The notes under the pieces are model-generated. The model was not told the DNA's origin. It was given only the letters and a program-made list of their open reading frames with translations, and did not search any database. Made by a program: the position numbers and the translations under genes. 47,603 nt of DNA. It comes from Atopobiaceae bacterium (lineage in GTDB: Bacteria; Actinomycetota; Coriobacteriia; Coriobacteriales; Atopobiaceae). The DNA is taken from positions 1-47,603 of the forward strand of contig JAGAVX010000094.1 of assembly GCA_017941705.1 (NCBI GenBank). Reading direction: 5' to 3'. Within the stretch, counting starts at the first letter, position 1. Every line of letters starts with the position of its first letter. Below, piece after piece: positions 1 through 8,533 of this stretch.

Positions 1-23
1 CATCATTCCGCGAAAGGACTCCC

Positions 24-1370
24 ATGATCGACCGCTACACTCGCCCCGAGATGGGTCACATCTTCTCCCTCGAGAACAAGTACGCCATCTGGCAGGAGAT
101 CGAGGTTCTGGCCTGCGAAGCGCATGCTGAAATGGGCAAAATCGGCATCACGCGCGAGGAGGCCCAGTGGATCCGCGACCACGCCACCTTCAACAAGGAG
201 GAGGTCGACGAGATCGAGGCCGTTACCAACCACGACGTCATTGCCTTCCTCACCAACATGGGCCAGTACATCGATGCCGACGTGCCCGAGGGCGATCCCA
301 AGCCCAGCCGCTGGGTGCACTACGGCATGACCAGCTCGGATCTGGGCGACACCGCGCTCTGCTACCAGCTTGCCCAAGCGACCGACATTATCATCGAGGA
401 CTGCCGCAAGCTGGGCGAGATCTGCAAGCGCCGTGCATTTGAGGAGCGCGACACCCTTTGCGTGGGGCGCACGCACGGGATACATGCTGAGCCCATGACC
501 TTTGGCATGAAGTTTGGTAGCTGGGCCTGGGAGCTCTACCGCGACCTCGAGCGCCTGCGCGATGCTCGCAAGCAGGTGGCCGTGGGCGCGATCAGCGGCG
601 CCGTGGGCACCTACAGCTCCATCGACCCCTTCGTTGAGCAATACGTATGCGAGCACATGGGGCTCGACGGAGACCCCCTGTCCACGCAGGTCATCAGCCG
701 TGATCACCATGCCTATCTGGCCAGCGTTCTTGCCACGACGGCAGCCAGCTGCGAGCGCATCGCGCAGGAGGTCCGCGCCTACCAAAAGACCGATACGCTC
801 GAGGCCGAGGAGCCGTTCCGCAAGGGGCAGAAGGGTTCGAGCGCCATGCCGCACAAGCGCAACCCGATTACGGTGGAGAAGGTCTGTGGCCTCGCACGCT
901 GCGTCAAGGCAAATGCGCAGGTAGCCTATGACAACGTGGCTCTGTGGCACGAGCGCGACATCAGCCACTCATCCAACGAGCGCGTTGCTCTGGCCGACAG
1001 CTTCATTGCCTTGGACCACATGTTCACCTGCCTGATCCGCATCATCGATGGGCTCGTGCTGTACCCCAAGAGCATGGAAGCCAACCTCAACCGCACGCGA
1101 GGCCTGATCTACTCGTCCAAGGTGCTGCTTGCACTGGTCGACACGGGCATCACGCGCGAGGCGGCCTATGCCATCGTGCAGCGCAACTCGATGCAGGTGT
1201 GGGAGGACGTCCAGCAGGCGCGCAGCGGCAAGACCCTCCGCGAGCGCCTGGAGGACGACGCGGAGTGCACGCTCACGTCCGAGCAGCTGGATGTCATCTT
1301 CGACCCGTGGAGCTTCCTGGGGCGCATCGGCATTGTCTTCGACCGGCTGGAGGAGCTGAGCTTCGAGTAG
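24..1370 (+). CDS. purB: Adenylosuccinate lyase
   Basis: This is a 448-residue fumarase/aspartase-superfamily lyase of cytosolic purine synthesis. It splits SAICAR to AICAR plus fumarate and adenylosuccinate to AMP plus fumarate. The family signature GSSAMPHKRNP lies at residues 271-281; its flexible loop carries the catalytic serine (Ser272/273). An earlier active-site block TSSDLGDT lies near residue 100. Length is normal for the short PurB type. The ATG at 24 follows an AAAGGA ribosome site. Its partner purC is 4.4 kb downstream on the same strand, separated by regulatory genes, so the two are not in one operon here. The identification is secure. Confidence 0.96.
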   Translation: MIDRYTRPEMGHIFSLENKYAIWQEIEVLACEAHAEMGKIGITREEAQWIRDHATFNKEEVDEIEAVTNHDVIAFLTNMGQYIDADVPEGDPKPSRWVHYGMTSSDLGDTALCYQLAQATDIIIEDCRKLGEICKRRAFEERDTLCVGRTHGIHAEPMTFGMKFGSWAWELYRDLERLRDARKQVAVGAISGAVGTYSSIDPFVEQYVCEHMGLDGDPLSTQVISRDHHAYLASVLATTAASCERIAQEVRAYQKTDTLEAEEPFRKGQKGSSAMPHKRNPITVEKVCGLARCVKANAQVAYDNVALWHERDISHSSNERVALADSFIALDHMFTCLIRIIDGLVLYPKSMEANLNRTRGLIYSSKVLLALVDTGITREAAYAIVQRNSMQVWEDVQQARSGKTLRERLEDDAECTLTSEQLDVIFDPWSFLGRIGIVFDRLEELSFE

Positions 1371-1467
1371 CGCGTCGGCACGACCACAATCTGCTCTCAG
1401 GAGAGTCGGTCTCTGTTTTCAGGTGGTCGACTGCGGGCCTTTTGTCATAACCGGACGTCAGATGGAT

Positions 1468-1610
1468 GGTCGCGTGGACGAAGTTGGACTTATGTACGAA
1501 TTATCAGTGACCCCCTGAGTATTGAGCTTTCGCGACCTGCGGTTTTGTTGCTCGGATACTCGAGGGGTCGCTTAAAAATCGTACATAAGTCCAACTTTGT
1601 CCACGCGACC
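1468..1610. repeat. 143-bp imperfect palindrome
   Basis: The outer arms (1468-1499 and 1579-1610) are inverted copies of 32 nt with one mismatch; each begins GGTCGCGTGGAC. Pairing resumes further in between roughly 1509-1527 and 1550-1569, so nearly the whole segment folds into one long interrupted hairpin. It lies alone in the 437-bp gap between purB and the TSCPD gene, about 100 bp after purB. It has no T-tract and no obvious target duplication. It could be a miniature inverted-repeat element or a large transcript-end structure. Nothing else is recognisable in this gap except a TATACT -10-like hexamer at 1774-1779, just before the next gene. Confidence 0.75.
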
Positions 1611-1807
1611 TTGCGCAAGCCACCGTTCTCCGCACTTCACACCTCTCCAAGAGCTCAACAGATGACAAAGCGGGCCTTATCGCAAAACGGCCACGGTATC
1701 TCGTCCCGTGCGCAGTGAGCTTGGGGTATTTGACGATGTGGCGTTCCGCGTGAGTCTGTCAGCCACTGCTCGTTATACTGATATCTACCAAACTCAAGGG
1801 GGAGAGA

Positions 1808-2083
1808 ATGTACGCACTCGATTACAAGCCTCAGCGGGTCTGCCCGCGTTCCATTCATGTCGAGGTCTCCGACGATGGGTCAACCATCGAGAAGGTCGTC
1901 TTTGACGGCGGCTGCAACGGCAACACGAAGGCCGTCGCAAAGCTAGTCGCGGGTAAGCCGGTCGACGATATCGTGGACCTCCTGGCCGGAAACACCTGTC
2001 ACAACCGTGGCACCTCATGCGCAGACCAGATGACCATTGCCCTGCGCGCGGCTCAGCAGGCTGCACGAGCTTCCCTGGCGTAG
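1808..2083 (+). CDS. TIGR03905-type TSCPD domain protein
   Basis: This 91-residue cytosolic protein has four cysteines in the pattern of the small TSCPD/TIGR03905 family: Cys12 (RVCPR), Cys36 (GGCNGN), Cys64 and Cys71 (NTCHNRGTSC). The same fold occurs at the C-terminus of some ribonucleotide reductases, where the cysteines may bind metal, but the stand-alone proteins have no settled function. The ATG at 1808 follows a GGGGGAG ribosome site. The next gene starts 10 bp after the stop, so the two are probably cotranscribed. Family membership is by pattern recognition; the biochemical role is unknown. Confidence 0.75.
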   Translation: MYALDYKPQRVCPRSIHVEVSDDGSTIEKVVFDGGCNGNTKAVAKLVAGKPVDDIVDLLAGNTCHNRGTSCADQMTIALRAAQQAARASLA

Positions 2084-2093
2084 GCCTCAGGCA

Positions 2094-3308
2094 ATGGCAA
2101 TCTTCGGCAACATAAGCAGGCGTGGGCTGTTTCGCGCGAGCGCGGCCTCCGCTGTCGCCGCGACGGCGATCGGGCTCGCCTCCGGCTGCAAGCATCGGGG
2201 CAGCGAGGTCTCCGACCCCGTGGTGGTCGACGAGCGCGCCGCAACCAACATCCTCGCAGAGGACAGTGCCTACGCCGAGGTTGACCTGCAGCTTGCCGAG
2301 ACGGCCAGCTGGACTCTGCCAGTCGGAACGGTACTGCGTCCATCTGCCGGGACGTGGATCCCCGGCCTCGCAGCCGGTTCGTCGGCTCTTCCCGTGGTCA
2401 AGGCGGTCGCGCTCTCGTCCGAGACCGGCAGCCTCACCGACGTGGTGACGAGCATGGTCATGGGTGACGAGCCCAACATGGCCATCTACGACGTGCGGTG
2501 CTCTGACCAGGTGTATGCGTGGGTCGAGATCGACATGCTCAAGCGCGACTGGGTCCTGTACGCGCAGAGCTTTGCTGACGGAGCTGTGTCGGGCGTGGTG
2601 TCGACGCTGTGGAAGGGCGGCGCGGACTGGGATCCGCCGCTCTTTGCCGTCGCGGGTGACGCGGTTATCTGGCAGGTCATGCCCGCCATCAGCGGCACCA
2701 AGACCAGGGAGAGCTCGTATTGCTACCTCTGGCACAGGGGCGATAGCGACGCCCAGGCGGTGGTCGAGTCGCCAGGGCGCTTTGCGGCGCCGCCTTCGGT
2801 CTCCGACGGCACGGTGACGCTGGCCCCGCGCGTGCGCGCGGACGAGGGCGTCTTCTACGGCATCACAGCCTACGACCTGCGCGATGACCTGACAACCATC
2901 GTCGACCAGCTTGTGCTCCCGCAGAGCGTGCGTCCCTTCAGGGCAGTTCGCATGGGCAATCGCTTTGCCTTCTCGGTCGAGGCAAACTACTCGTCGGGCG
3001 GGCTTTTGGGCAAGATGGGAACCTACATCGGAACGGGCGACGGGCCGTTCATCACCCTGGTGCGTGAGCCCTCGGCGCAGGTGGCGGGCAAAGATGGCCT
3101 GTTCATCATCAAGAGCCGCGCATCATACTTCGTGATCGATGTTGACAAGGAGACCTACTCGATTCTCAGCGCGACCAACCGGTGCCTCGACTACGGCGAG
3201 TATCCCGTGCGTGACGGCATATGCTCGACGTTTACGACCTTTGCCACGGTGAAAGATGCGCAAACAGGATATCCTTCTGCGGTAGCAGTGAGGTCCTTTG
3301 CCCTCTAG
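2094..3308 (+). CDS. Tat-type lipoprotein of unknown function
   Basis: This 404-residue protein begins with a twin-arginine-like signal (SRRGLFRAS) and an alanine-rich stretch ending in the lipobox ASGC, so it is predicted to be exported and lipid-anchored. The ATG at 2094 is preferred because it puts the signal at the N-terminus; an upstream in-frame ATG at 2037 lies inside the preceding gene. The mature part consists of repeated short beta-rich blocks that look beta-propeller-like, but no known catalytic motif is visible. It starts 10 bp after the TSCPD gene and has only a weak ribosome site, which suggests translational coupling. I do not recognise the family. Confidence 0.65.
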   Translation: MAIFGNISRRGLFRASAASAVAATAIGLASGCKHRGSEVSDPVVVDERAATNILAEDSAYAEVDLQLAETASWTLPVGTVLRPSAGTWIPGLAAGSSALPVVKAVALSSETGSLTDVVTSMVMGDEPNMAIYDVRCSDQVYAWVEIDMLKRDWVLYAQSFADGAVSGVVSTLWKGGADWDPPLFAVAGDAVIWQVMPAISGTKTRESSYCYLWHRGDSDAQAVVESPGRFAAPPSVSDGTVTLAPRVRADEGVFYGITAYDLRDDLTTIVDQLVLPQSVRPFRAVRMGNRFAFSVEANYSSGGLLGKMGTYIGTGDGPFITLVREPSAQVAGKDGLFIIKSRASYFVIDVDKETYSILSATNRCLDYGEYPVRDGICSTFTTFATVKDAQTGYPSAVAVRSFAL

Positions 3309-3314
3309 GCCGTG

Positions 3315-3341
3315 TTGAAACTGTGTCGTTTGGGGTAAAAT
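3315..3341 (+). promoter_or_regulatory. Candidate promoter of the two-component operon
   Basis: TTGAAA at 3315-3320 and TAAAAT at 3336-3341 are separated by 15 bp, slightly short for a sigma-70-type promoter. They lie in an AT-rich patch just after the lipoprotein stop codon and before the response regulator. Confidence 0.35.
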
Positions 3342-3394
3342 ACTGATATATATGGCTCATACGAGGCTGATGGTTGCTACCTAAGGAGGCCACA

Positions 3395-4111
3395 ATGGCT
3401 TCAGACGAGAAGAGGATCCTGCTGGTCGAGGACGAGAAGGCCATTCGCGACGCCGTCGCTGCTTATCTCGAGCGTGAGAACTATGCGGTGCGTGGCGTCG
3501 GCGATGGCCAGAGCGCTCTCGAGGAGTTCGAGAAGCACTCGTTTGACCTGATCATTCTTGATCTCATGCTGCCCAAGCTCTCGGGCGAGCGCGTGTGCCG
3601 CGCCGTCCGCGAGACGTCCAACGTGCCCATTATCATGCTTACCGCTAAGGGCGAGGTAGAGGACCGCATCATTGGCCTCGAGCTTGGTGCAGACGACTAC
3701 CTTATCAAGCCCTTCTCGCCGCGCGAGCTGGTCGCACGCGTACGCGCGCTGCTGCGCCGTGCCCACGCCGAGGCCGAGCCGGCTCTCGAGGTGCTCGACT
3801 TCAACGACCTGGTCATCGACATCTCCGGCCACAAGGTCACGGTCGAGGGCAAGGAGGTCGACCTGACGGCCTCCGAGTTCAAGCTGCTCATGACCCTCGC
3901 CCGCTATCCCGGCCGCGTCTACACGCGCATGGAGCTGGTCGAGAAGGTCCTTGGCTACGATTTCGAGGGCTACGAGCGCACCATCGACTCTCACGTCAAG
4001 AACCTGCGCGCCAAGCTCGGCGACGATCCGCGCAACCCGCGTTGGCTCTACACCGTCCACGGCGTGGGTTACCGCTTTGAGGCCCCGCAGCGCCAGGCAG
4101 ACGCCGAGTAG
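3395..4111 (+). CDS. OmpR/PhoB-family response regulator
   Basis: This 238-residue DNA-binding regulator has a receiver domain (about 7-120) with the acidic pair in LLVEDE, phosphoacceptor Asp56 in ILDLMLP and the conserved Lys in IKPFSPREL. A C-terminal winged helix follows, with TASEFKLL and the wing motif YTVHGVGYRFE. The ATG at 3395 is chosen because AAGGAGG lies just upstream; a start at 3374 would lie before this site. It is followed 12 bp later by a histidine kinase that is almost certainly its partner. The signal and targets cannot be read from the sequence. Confidence 0.93.
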   Translation: MASDEKRILLVEDEKAIRDAVAAYLERENYAVRGVGDGQSALEEFEKHSFDLIILDLMLPKLSGERVCRAVRETSNVPIIMLTAKGEVEDRIIGLELGADDYLIKPFSPRELVARVRALLRRAHAEAEPALEVLDFNDLVIDISGHKVTVEGKEVDLTASEFKLLMTLARYPGRVYTRMELVEKVLGYDFEGYERTIDSHVKNLRAKLGDDPRNPRWLYTVHGVGYRFEAPQRQADAE

Positions 4112-4123
4112 CACGGAGCCAGC

Positions 4124-5641
4124 GTGTCAAAGACATTCGTGACAGGAAGAGGGGGAGACTCCTCTTCCTTGTCAAATAGGACCTCGTACAACACGGTTCG
4201 ACCCGAGCCAAAATCCGGCTTTGGCGGGGCCTTCCGACTCAAGATGATGCTGTTCTTCGCGCTGGTTGCCGTGGTGACCGCCGTGGTCATGACAGTGGTG
4301 CTGGCGTTCGTGTGGGAGGGCCAGTTCCGCGGCTACACGCGCGAGAACATGCAGAGCCTGGCCCAGCGCACGGCCGACACGCTCTCCGCCGAGTACCGGC
4401 AGGAGGGCAAGTGGACCGACGGCGCGCTCGAATACGCGCGCTTGGCGTCGTCGGCCTCGTCGGAGATCGGCGTCCAGGTGGTGGACAGCAACGGCAAGGT
4501 CCTGTACGACGACACCTGGAGCCAAGGTCGTCGTCGCAGTTCAGGGGCGCGCACAAACGAGTCCTCCACGATCATGCAGCCCACAGAGCCGGACTCGATT
4601 GTCTCGGCGGATGTTACCGACGACGACGGAACGGCAGTCGGGCAGGTGCGCATGTGGGCCTTTGGCACCGAGGCGCTGATCACCAAGTCCGATGCGGCCT
4701 TCCGCTCGAACTCGTATGCGGCAATCGCCACGTCAGCGCTTGTGGCTGTGGTTCTTGCGTTCGTCATGGGCTCGCTGGCGTCGCGCTCGCTCACGCGCCC
4801 CATCAAGATCATCACGTCTACCGCGGCTCAGATTCGCGGCGGCGACCTCACGGCTCGCACGGGCCTTACCGGCGACGACGAGATCGGACGGCTGGGCGAG
4901 ACCTTTGACAGCATGGCAAACACGCTCGAGCGCGACATCAAATTCGAGCATCGCCTGACGAGCGATGTGGCCCATGAGCTTCGCACGCCTCTCATGGCGA
5001 TGCTGGTGACCGTCGAGGCAATGCAGGACGGGGTCCTCCCGGCCGATGACGAGCACTTTGAGACGGTCTCCTCGGAGGTGCGCCGCCTCTCGCGTCTCGT
5101 CGATGCAATGCTGCACCTCTCGCGCATCGAAAACGGCAAGCGCCAGCTCAAGATCGAGTCGACCGACGTCGTGCATCTGGTGCGTAGTCTGGTCTCGGTC
5201 CAGCACCAGCTGTTCCACGAGCGCGGCCTGCACCTGCGCTTTGACGACAAGACCAGCCGGCACGAGTGCTATGCCGACATCGACCCCGACCTCATCCGCG
5301 AGGCGATCACCAACATCATGTCCAACGCCATGCGCTACACCTCGCCAGGTGGCTGGATCGTGGTGTCGGTGGACAACGACCGCAAGGACGCGATTATCTC
5401 GGTGGCGGACACGGGCATTGGCATCGCGGAAGAGGACGTTCCCAAGGTGTTCTCGCGCTTCTGGCGCTCGGATGTGAGCCGCGAGCGCGTGTCGGGCGGG
5501 CTCGGCGTCGGTCTGGCTATCACCAAGGAGATCGTTGACCAGCACAACGGCACCATCGCCATCGATTCTGAGCTGGGCAAGGGTACGACCTTTACCATTC
5601 GCATCCCTCTGACACGCAACCACGAGCCTCGCGAAGTCTAG
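4124..5641 (+). CDS. Two-component sensor histidine kinase
   Basis: This 505-residue membrane kinase starts at a GTG. It has a cytoplasmic N-tail of about 40 residues, TM1 (about 41-64), an extracytoplasmic sensor of about 130 residues, TM2 (about 197-219), HAMP (about 220-272), a HisKA domain with phosphoacceptor His284 in DVAHELRTP, and a HATPase domain. The N box (NIMSNAMRY), G1 (ADTGIGI), F box (FSRFWRSD) and G2 (GGLGVGLAI) are all intact, so it should be active. It forms an operon with the response regulator just upstream. The sensor has no recognisable family, so the stimulus is unknown. Confidence 0.93.
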   Translation: MSKTFVTGRGGDSSSLSNRTSYNTVRPEPKSGFGGAFRLKMMLFFALVAVVTAVVMTVVLAFVWEGQFRGYTRENMQSLAQRTADTLSAEYRQEGKWTDGALEYARLASSASSEIGVQVVDSNGKVLYDDTWSQGRRRSSGARTNESSTIMQPTEPDSIVSADVTDDDGTAVGQVRMWAFGTEALITKSDAAFRSNSYAAIATSALVAVVLAFVMGSLASRSLTRPIKIITSTAAQIRGGDLTARTGLTGDDEIGRLGETFDSMANTLERDIKFEHRLTSDVAHELRTPLMAMLVTVEAMQDGVLPADDEHFETVSSEVRRLSRLVDAMLHLSRIENGKRQLKIESTDVVHLVRSLVSVQHQLFHERGLHLRFDDKTSRHECYADIDPDLIREAITNIMSNAMRYTSPGGWIVVSVDNDRKDAIISVADTGIGIAEEDVPKVFSRFWRSDVSRERVSGGLGVGLAITKEIVDQHNGTIAIDSELGKGTTFTIRIPLTRNHEPREV

Positions 5642-5752
5642 TGCGCCACTGTTGCGCCGGGGACTCTTGTATAGGATGGCACGCAAGTCACATCGCTGCT
5701 GCTCGTGCGCTACAATAGCGGGCGTATGTGCAACGGGCATGAAAGGAATCCC

Positions 5753-6628
5753 ATGGCTCTTGAGCTACGCCCCGACTCTCACGGCAAGGTCCGTGACATC
5801 TATGACTGCGGTGACAGTCTGCTAATGGTTGCCAGCGACCGTATCAGCGCCTTTGACTTCATCCTTCCTGACGAGATCGCCTACAAGGGTGAGATCCTAA
5901 CGCGCATCTCCGCATTCTGGTTCGACCGCTTTGCGGACCTTATGCCCAACCATATGATCTCGATGAACGTTGCCGACTATCCCGAGGAGTACCAGCCGTA
6001 CGCCTCCTATCTCACGGGCCGCTCTATGTTGGTCAAGAAGGCGCAGACCATCCCCATCGAGTGCATAGTGCGTGGGTACCTGACCGGCTCGGGCAAGAAG
6101 ACCTACGACGAGGACGGTACGGTTTGCGGCATCAAGCTGCCCGACGGCCTGACCGAGGCGTCAAAGCTTCCCGAGGCGATCTTCACCCCCTCCACCAAGG
6201 CCGAGATTGGCGATCACGACGAGAACATCTCGTTTGAGCGCTGCGCCGACATCGTGGGACTCGAGATGGCCGAGAAGCTGCGCGATGCATCGCTCGCCAT
6301 CTACAACGCTGCGGCCGACTATGCGGCAACTCGTGGCATCATCATCGCTGATACCAAGTTCGAGTTTGGCATCATCGACGGTGAGCTGACGCTCATTGAC
6401 GAGTGCCTCACCCCCGACTCCAGCCGTTTCTGGCCGCAGGAAGGCTACCACGAGGGCGTCGTGCAGCCGAGCTACGACAAGCAGTACGTGCGTGACTGGC
6501 TCAAGGCCAACTGGGACATGACGGGCGAGCCGCCCCACCTGCCGGCCGAGGTCATCAAGGGCACTTCCGAGCGCTACCAGGAGGCGTTCCAGATCATCAC
6601 GGGTTCAACTTTCGAGGCAATGAGGTAA
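5753..6628 (+). CDS. purC: SAICAR synthetase
   Basis: This 291-residue phosphoribosylaminoimidazole-succinocarboxamide synthase joins CAIR and aspartate, using ATP, in purine synthesis. It carries the N-terminal GKVRDIYD, SDRISAFD, the signature ECIVRGYLTGSG, and LIDECLTPDSSRFWP near the C-terminus. The ATG at 5753 follows GAAAGGAA; an upstream in-frame ATG lacks such a site. A TACAAT at 5710-5715 could be its -10. The next gene starts two bases after the stop codon, so they are translationally linked. Its product feeds PurB, encoded in this window. Confidence 0.96.
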   Translation: MALELRPDSHGKVRDIYDCGDSLLMVASDRISAFDFILPDEIAYKGEILTRISAFWFDRFADLMPNHMISMNVADYPEEYQPYASYLTGRSMLVKKAQTIPIECIVRGYLTGSGKKTYDEDGTVCGIKLPDGLTEASKLPEAIFTPSTKAEIGDHDENISFERCADIVGLEMAEKLRDASLAIYNAAADYAATRGIIIADTKFEFGIIDGELTLIDECLTPDSSRFWPQEGYHEGVVQPSYDKQYVRDWLKANWDMTGEPPHLPAEVIKGTSERYQEAFQIITGSTFEAMR

Positions 6629-6630
6629 CA

Positions 6631-7254
6631 ATGTCGCTGCTAGATACCATAAAGGGAGCTCGCGAGGAGGCTAAGGAGGCAGGCACGCTACCCTCTGCAA
6701 TGAGGGAGGCTGCCGCGGCAAAGGCCAAGCAGAGCGAGGAAGATGTTGCGTCCGAAACGACGAGCACCGGCTTCTCGCGCAAGTCTGCCGCGCGCGCAAA
6801 GCCGACGCGCGAGGCGGCGGGAACGGTGCGCGCAGTAGGCGCCAAGCCCACGTCCGAGATGTCCAAGGAGGAGCGCAAGGCCGCCCGTGCCGAGAAGCGC
6901 CGCGAGGAGGATGTCGTCTACGACACGGCACAGGTAATCCTCAAGCAGCAGCCCGGCTACGACAAGGCTCGCAAGCTGTGGTGGGGTCTGATGATTGCCG
7001 GCATCCTCAGCACACTGGCCTCGTGGGGTGTCATGCACTACATGCAGAGCACCGGCACTGCGTCGGAGGCGCTGGCCGTTCTGTCGGTGGTTCTCATGGT
7101 CGCCGCCTATGTGCTGATCATCGTGGCGTTCATCTATGACTTCCGCAAGATCAGGCCTATGCGCAACAAGGCCAACGAGACGACGAAGGGCATGAGCCGC
7201 AGGCGCATGATGAAGGTCCTCGAGGAGGATGCGGCGAGCAAGGCAGAGAAGTAG
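6631..7254 (+). CDS. Two-TM membrane protein of unknown function
   Basis: This 207-residue protein has a long charged, Ala/Lys/Glu-rich N-terminal half (about 1-112), two membrane spans (about 115-138 and 146-168) and a basic tail. The N-terminal part looks like a disordered or coiled-coil cytoplasmic segment. Its ATG is two bases past the purC stop and its ribosome site lies inside purC, so it is coupled to purine synthesis at the transcript level. I know no function for it; the purC link may be positional only. Confidence 0.65.
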   Translation: MSLLDTIKGAREEAKEAGTLPSAMREAAAAKAKQSEEDVASETTSTGFSRKSAARAKPTREAAGTVRAVGAKPTSEMSKEERKAARAEKRREEDVVYDTAQVILKQQPGYDKARKLWWGLMIAGILSTLASWGVMHYMQSTGTASEALAVLSVVLMVAAYVLIIVAFIYDFRKIRPMRNKANETTKGMSRRRMMKVLEEDAASKAEK

Positions 7255-7361
7255 GTCTCGTGCCGCTGCTGGCGTCTGCGGTACCATGTGTGCGTGTATT
7301 GGGCGAGCATGCCAATTTGGCGCATGCGTGGGCGCTAAGATGCTAGAATGATTTCTTGCAG

Positions 7362-7437
7362 GCCCTCGTAGCTCAGGGGATAGAGCACCGCTCTCCTAAA
7401 GCGGGTGTCGGCGGTTCGAATCCGTCCGGGGGCACCA
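7362..7437 (+). tRNA. tRNA-Arg (CCT)
   Basis: This 76-nt cloverleaf has acceptor arms GCCCTCG/CGGGGGC, an anticodon stem CCGCT/AGCGG around loop CTCCTAA (anticodon CCT, codon AGG), the T-arm motif GGTTCGAATCC and an encoded CCA end. A TAGAAT at 7344-7349 is a possible -10. Confidence 0.96.
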
Positions 7438-7446
7438 CGATAAAAC

Positions 7447-7485
7447 AGCAGGTCAGTGGCTATGTTGCCGCTGACCTGCTTTGTT
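7447..7485 (+). terminator. Intrinsic terminator after tRNA-Arg(CCT)
   Basis: A 14-bp stem (AGCAGGTCAG extended through TGGC/GCCG) with a 6-nt loop is followed by TTGTT, ten bases after the tRNA. Confidence 0.85.
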
Positions 7486-7516
7486 ATGCGTACGTGTCGG
7501 GGAGTCCCGTGCCACG

Positions 7517-8533
7517 CTACAGAAGGCCCGCTGACCCCAGCATGTAGAGTTTCGAGGGCTGCAGCGCCTTGTCCGTCCAGCGTGCCTTGACCCATTGCGG
7601 CATGAGCGTGAAGGCAAAACGGCCTGCCGATCCATCGTCCAGCTCAACGGGTATCGAGCGGGCGAAGGCGGCTTCTGCACCAAGGCGCCAGCGCTTGTCG
7701 GCAATGCCCCACTCCTCAAACAGGTGCATGACGCGCGAGGTGGGGCCCTCTGCAAACGACGAACGCACGCGCTCGGGTCGTTCGATGGCAAACTGCACAT
7801 CTATCGCGAACGTACTGCCAAGCGTGCCATCCTCGTACAGGTCAAACTGGAAGTCCACCGTATCCGGCGCCACCGCCAGCAAAGCATGGACCTGCTCAAT
7901 CATCGCGTCGTCATAGTGAGAGAACCCAATAGCATCAAAGGCGCTGCGCAAGCGGTCGGGATTGTCCCTACATGCGGCTTGCTCGTTGTAATCCATGTAG
8001 CCGCAGACGCGCAGGGGACTGCCAGGCCGCCCGCGGAACAGCCCAAAGAACGAGAGCGGCCATCCCTGGGGCATGCGCCTTGCAAGGTCGAGGTACAAAG
8101 ACGCGCGCTCCGGCTCGCCAATGACCTTGCAGAACGGTTCGACCAGCTCGATGTCCTTGCGGGGCTGAAAGTGCACGGCTGCCTGGGCGAGCTGAGGCTT
8201 CTTGGTGTCAAGCTCGTATCCACAGCTGATATTGGGATAGGTCCTGCATGCATCGGCAAACCAGTCAATCATCGGTCCCGTGTTGCCAGCCGCGGGCGAA
8301 TCGATGCGCGTTCCGCGCACTGGGTCGTGCAGAAGGACGGTGACGTCAAGAAACGGATCCCCCGCAAGGGGAAACTCGAGATACACGTCTGGGAACTTCT
8401 CTCCGACCATGAAAGGCGGCACAAGGACACGAGCCCGCTCCAAGCTGTCGCCAAAGAGGACCTCCCCGCGGCCCTCGTCGGCCGCCAACAGGCAGAGAAC
8501 CTCAAATGCTTGCTCATACGAGGGCGTTCTCAT
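7517..8533 (-). CDS. Unrecognised protein, downstream member of a paralogous pair
   Basis: This 338-residue soluble protein has no signal peptide or TM span. It resembles the upstream gene product along its length: GRGEVLFGDSL against GRGDALFGDAL near the N-terminus, FRGRPGSPLRV against FPGRTTPFLRV mid-protein, DFQFDLYEDG against EFQFDVTPEG later, and a similar Lys/Arg-Trp ending (VKARW/LKLRW). Its ATG overlaps the upstream stop codon as ATGA; longer starts would run into the partner gene. I do not recognise the family. The repeated duplication pattern suggests the two copies form a heterodimer or act on related substrates, but this is inference. Confidence 0.7.
   Translation of the reverse strand: MRTPSYEQAFEVLCLLAADEGRGEVLFGDSLERARVLVPPFMVGEKFPDVYLEFPLAGDPFLDVTVLLHDPVRGTRIDSPAAGNTGPMIDWFADACRTYPNISCGYELDTKKPQLAQAAVHFQPRKDIELVEPFCKVIGEPERASLYLDLARRMPQGWPLSFFGLFRGRPGSPLRVCGYMDYNEQAACRDNPDRLRSAFDAIGFSHYDDAMIEQVHALLAVAPDTVDFQFDLYEDGTLGSTFAIDVQFAIERPERVRSSFAEGPTSRVMHLFEEWGIADKRWRLGAEAAFARSIPVELDDGSAGRFAFTLMPQWVKARWTDKALQPSKLYMLGSAGLL

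Noticed and set aside
2037..2093. Longer start of the Tat lipoprotein
   Set aside because: It would overlap the TSCPD gene and push the twin-arginine signal away from the N-terminus.
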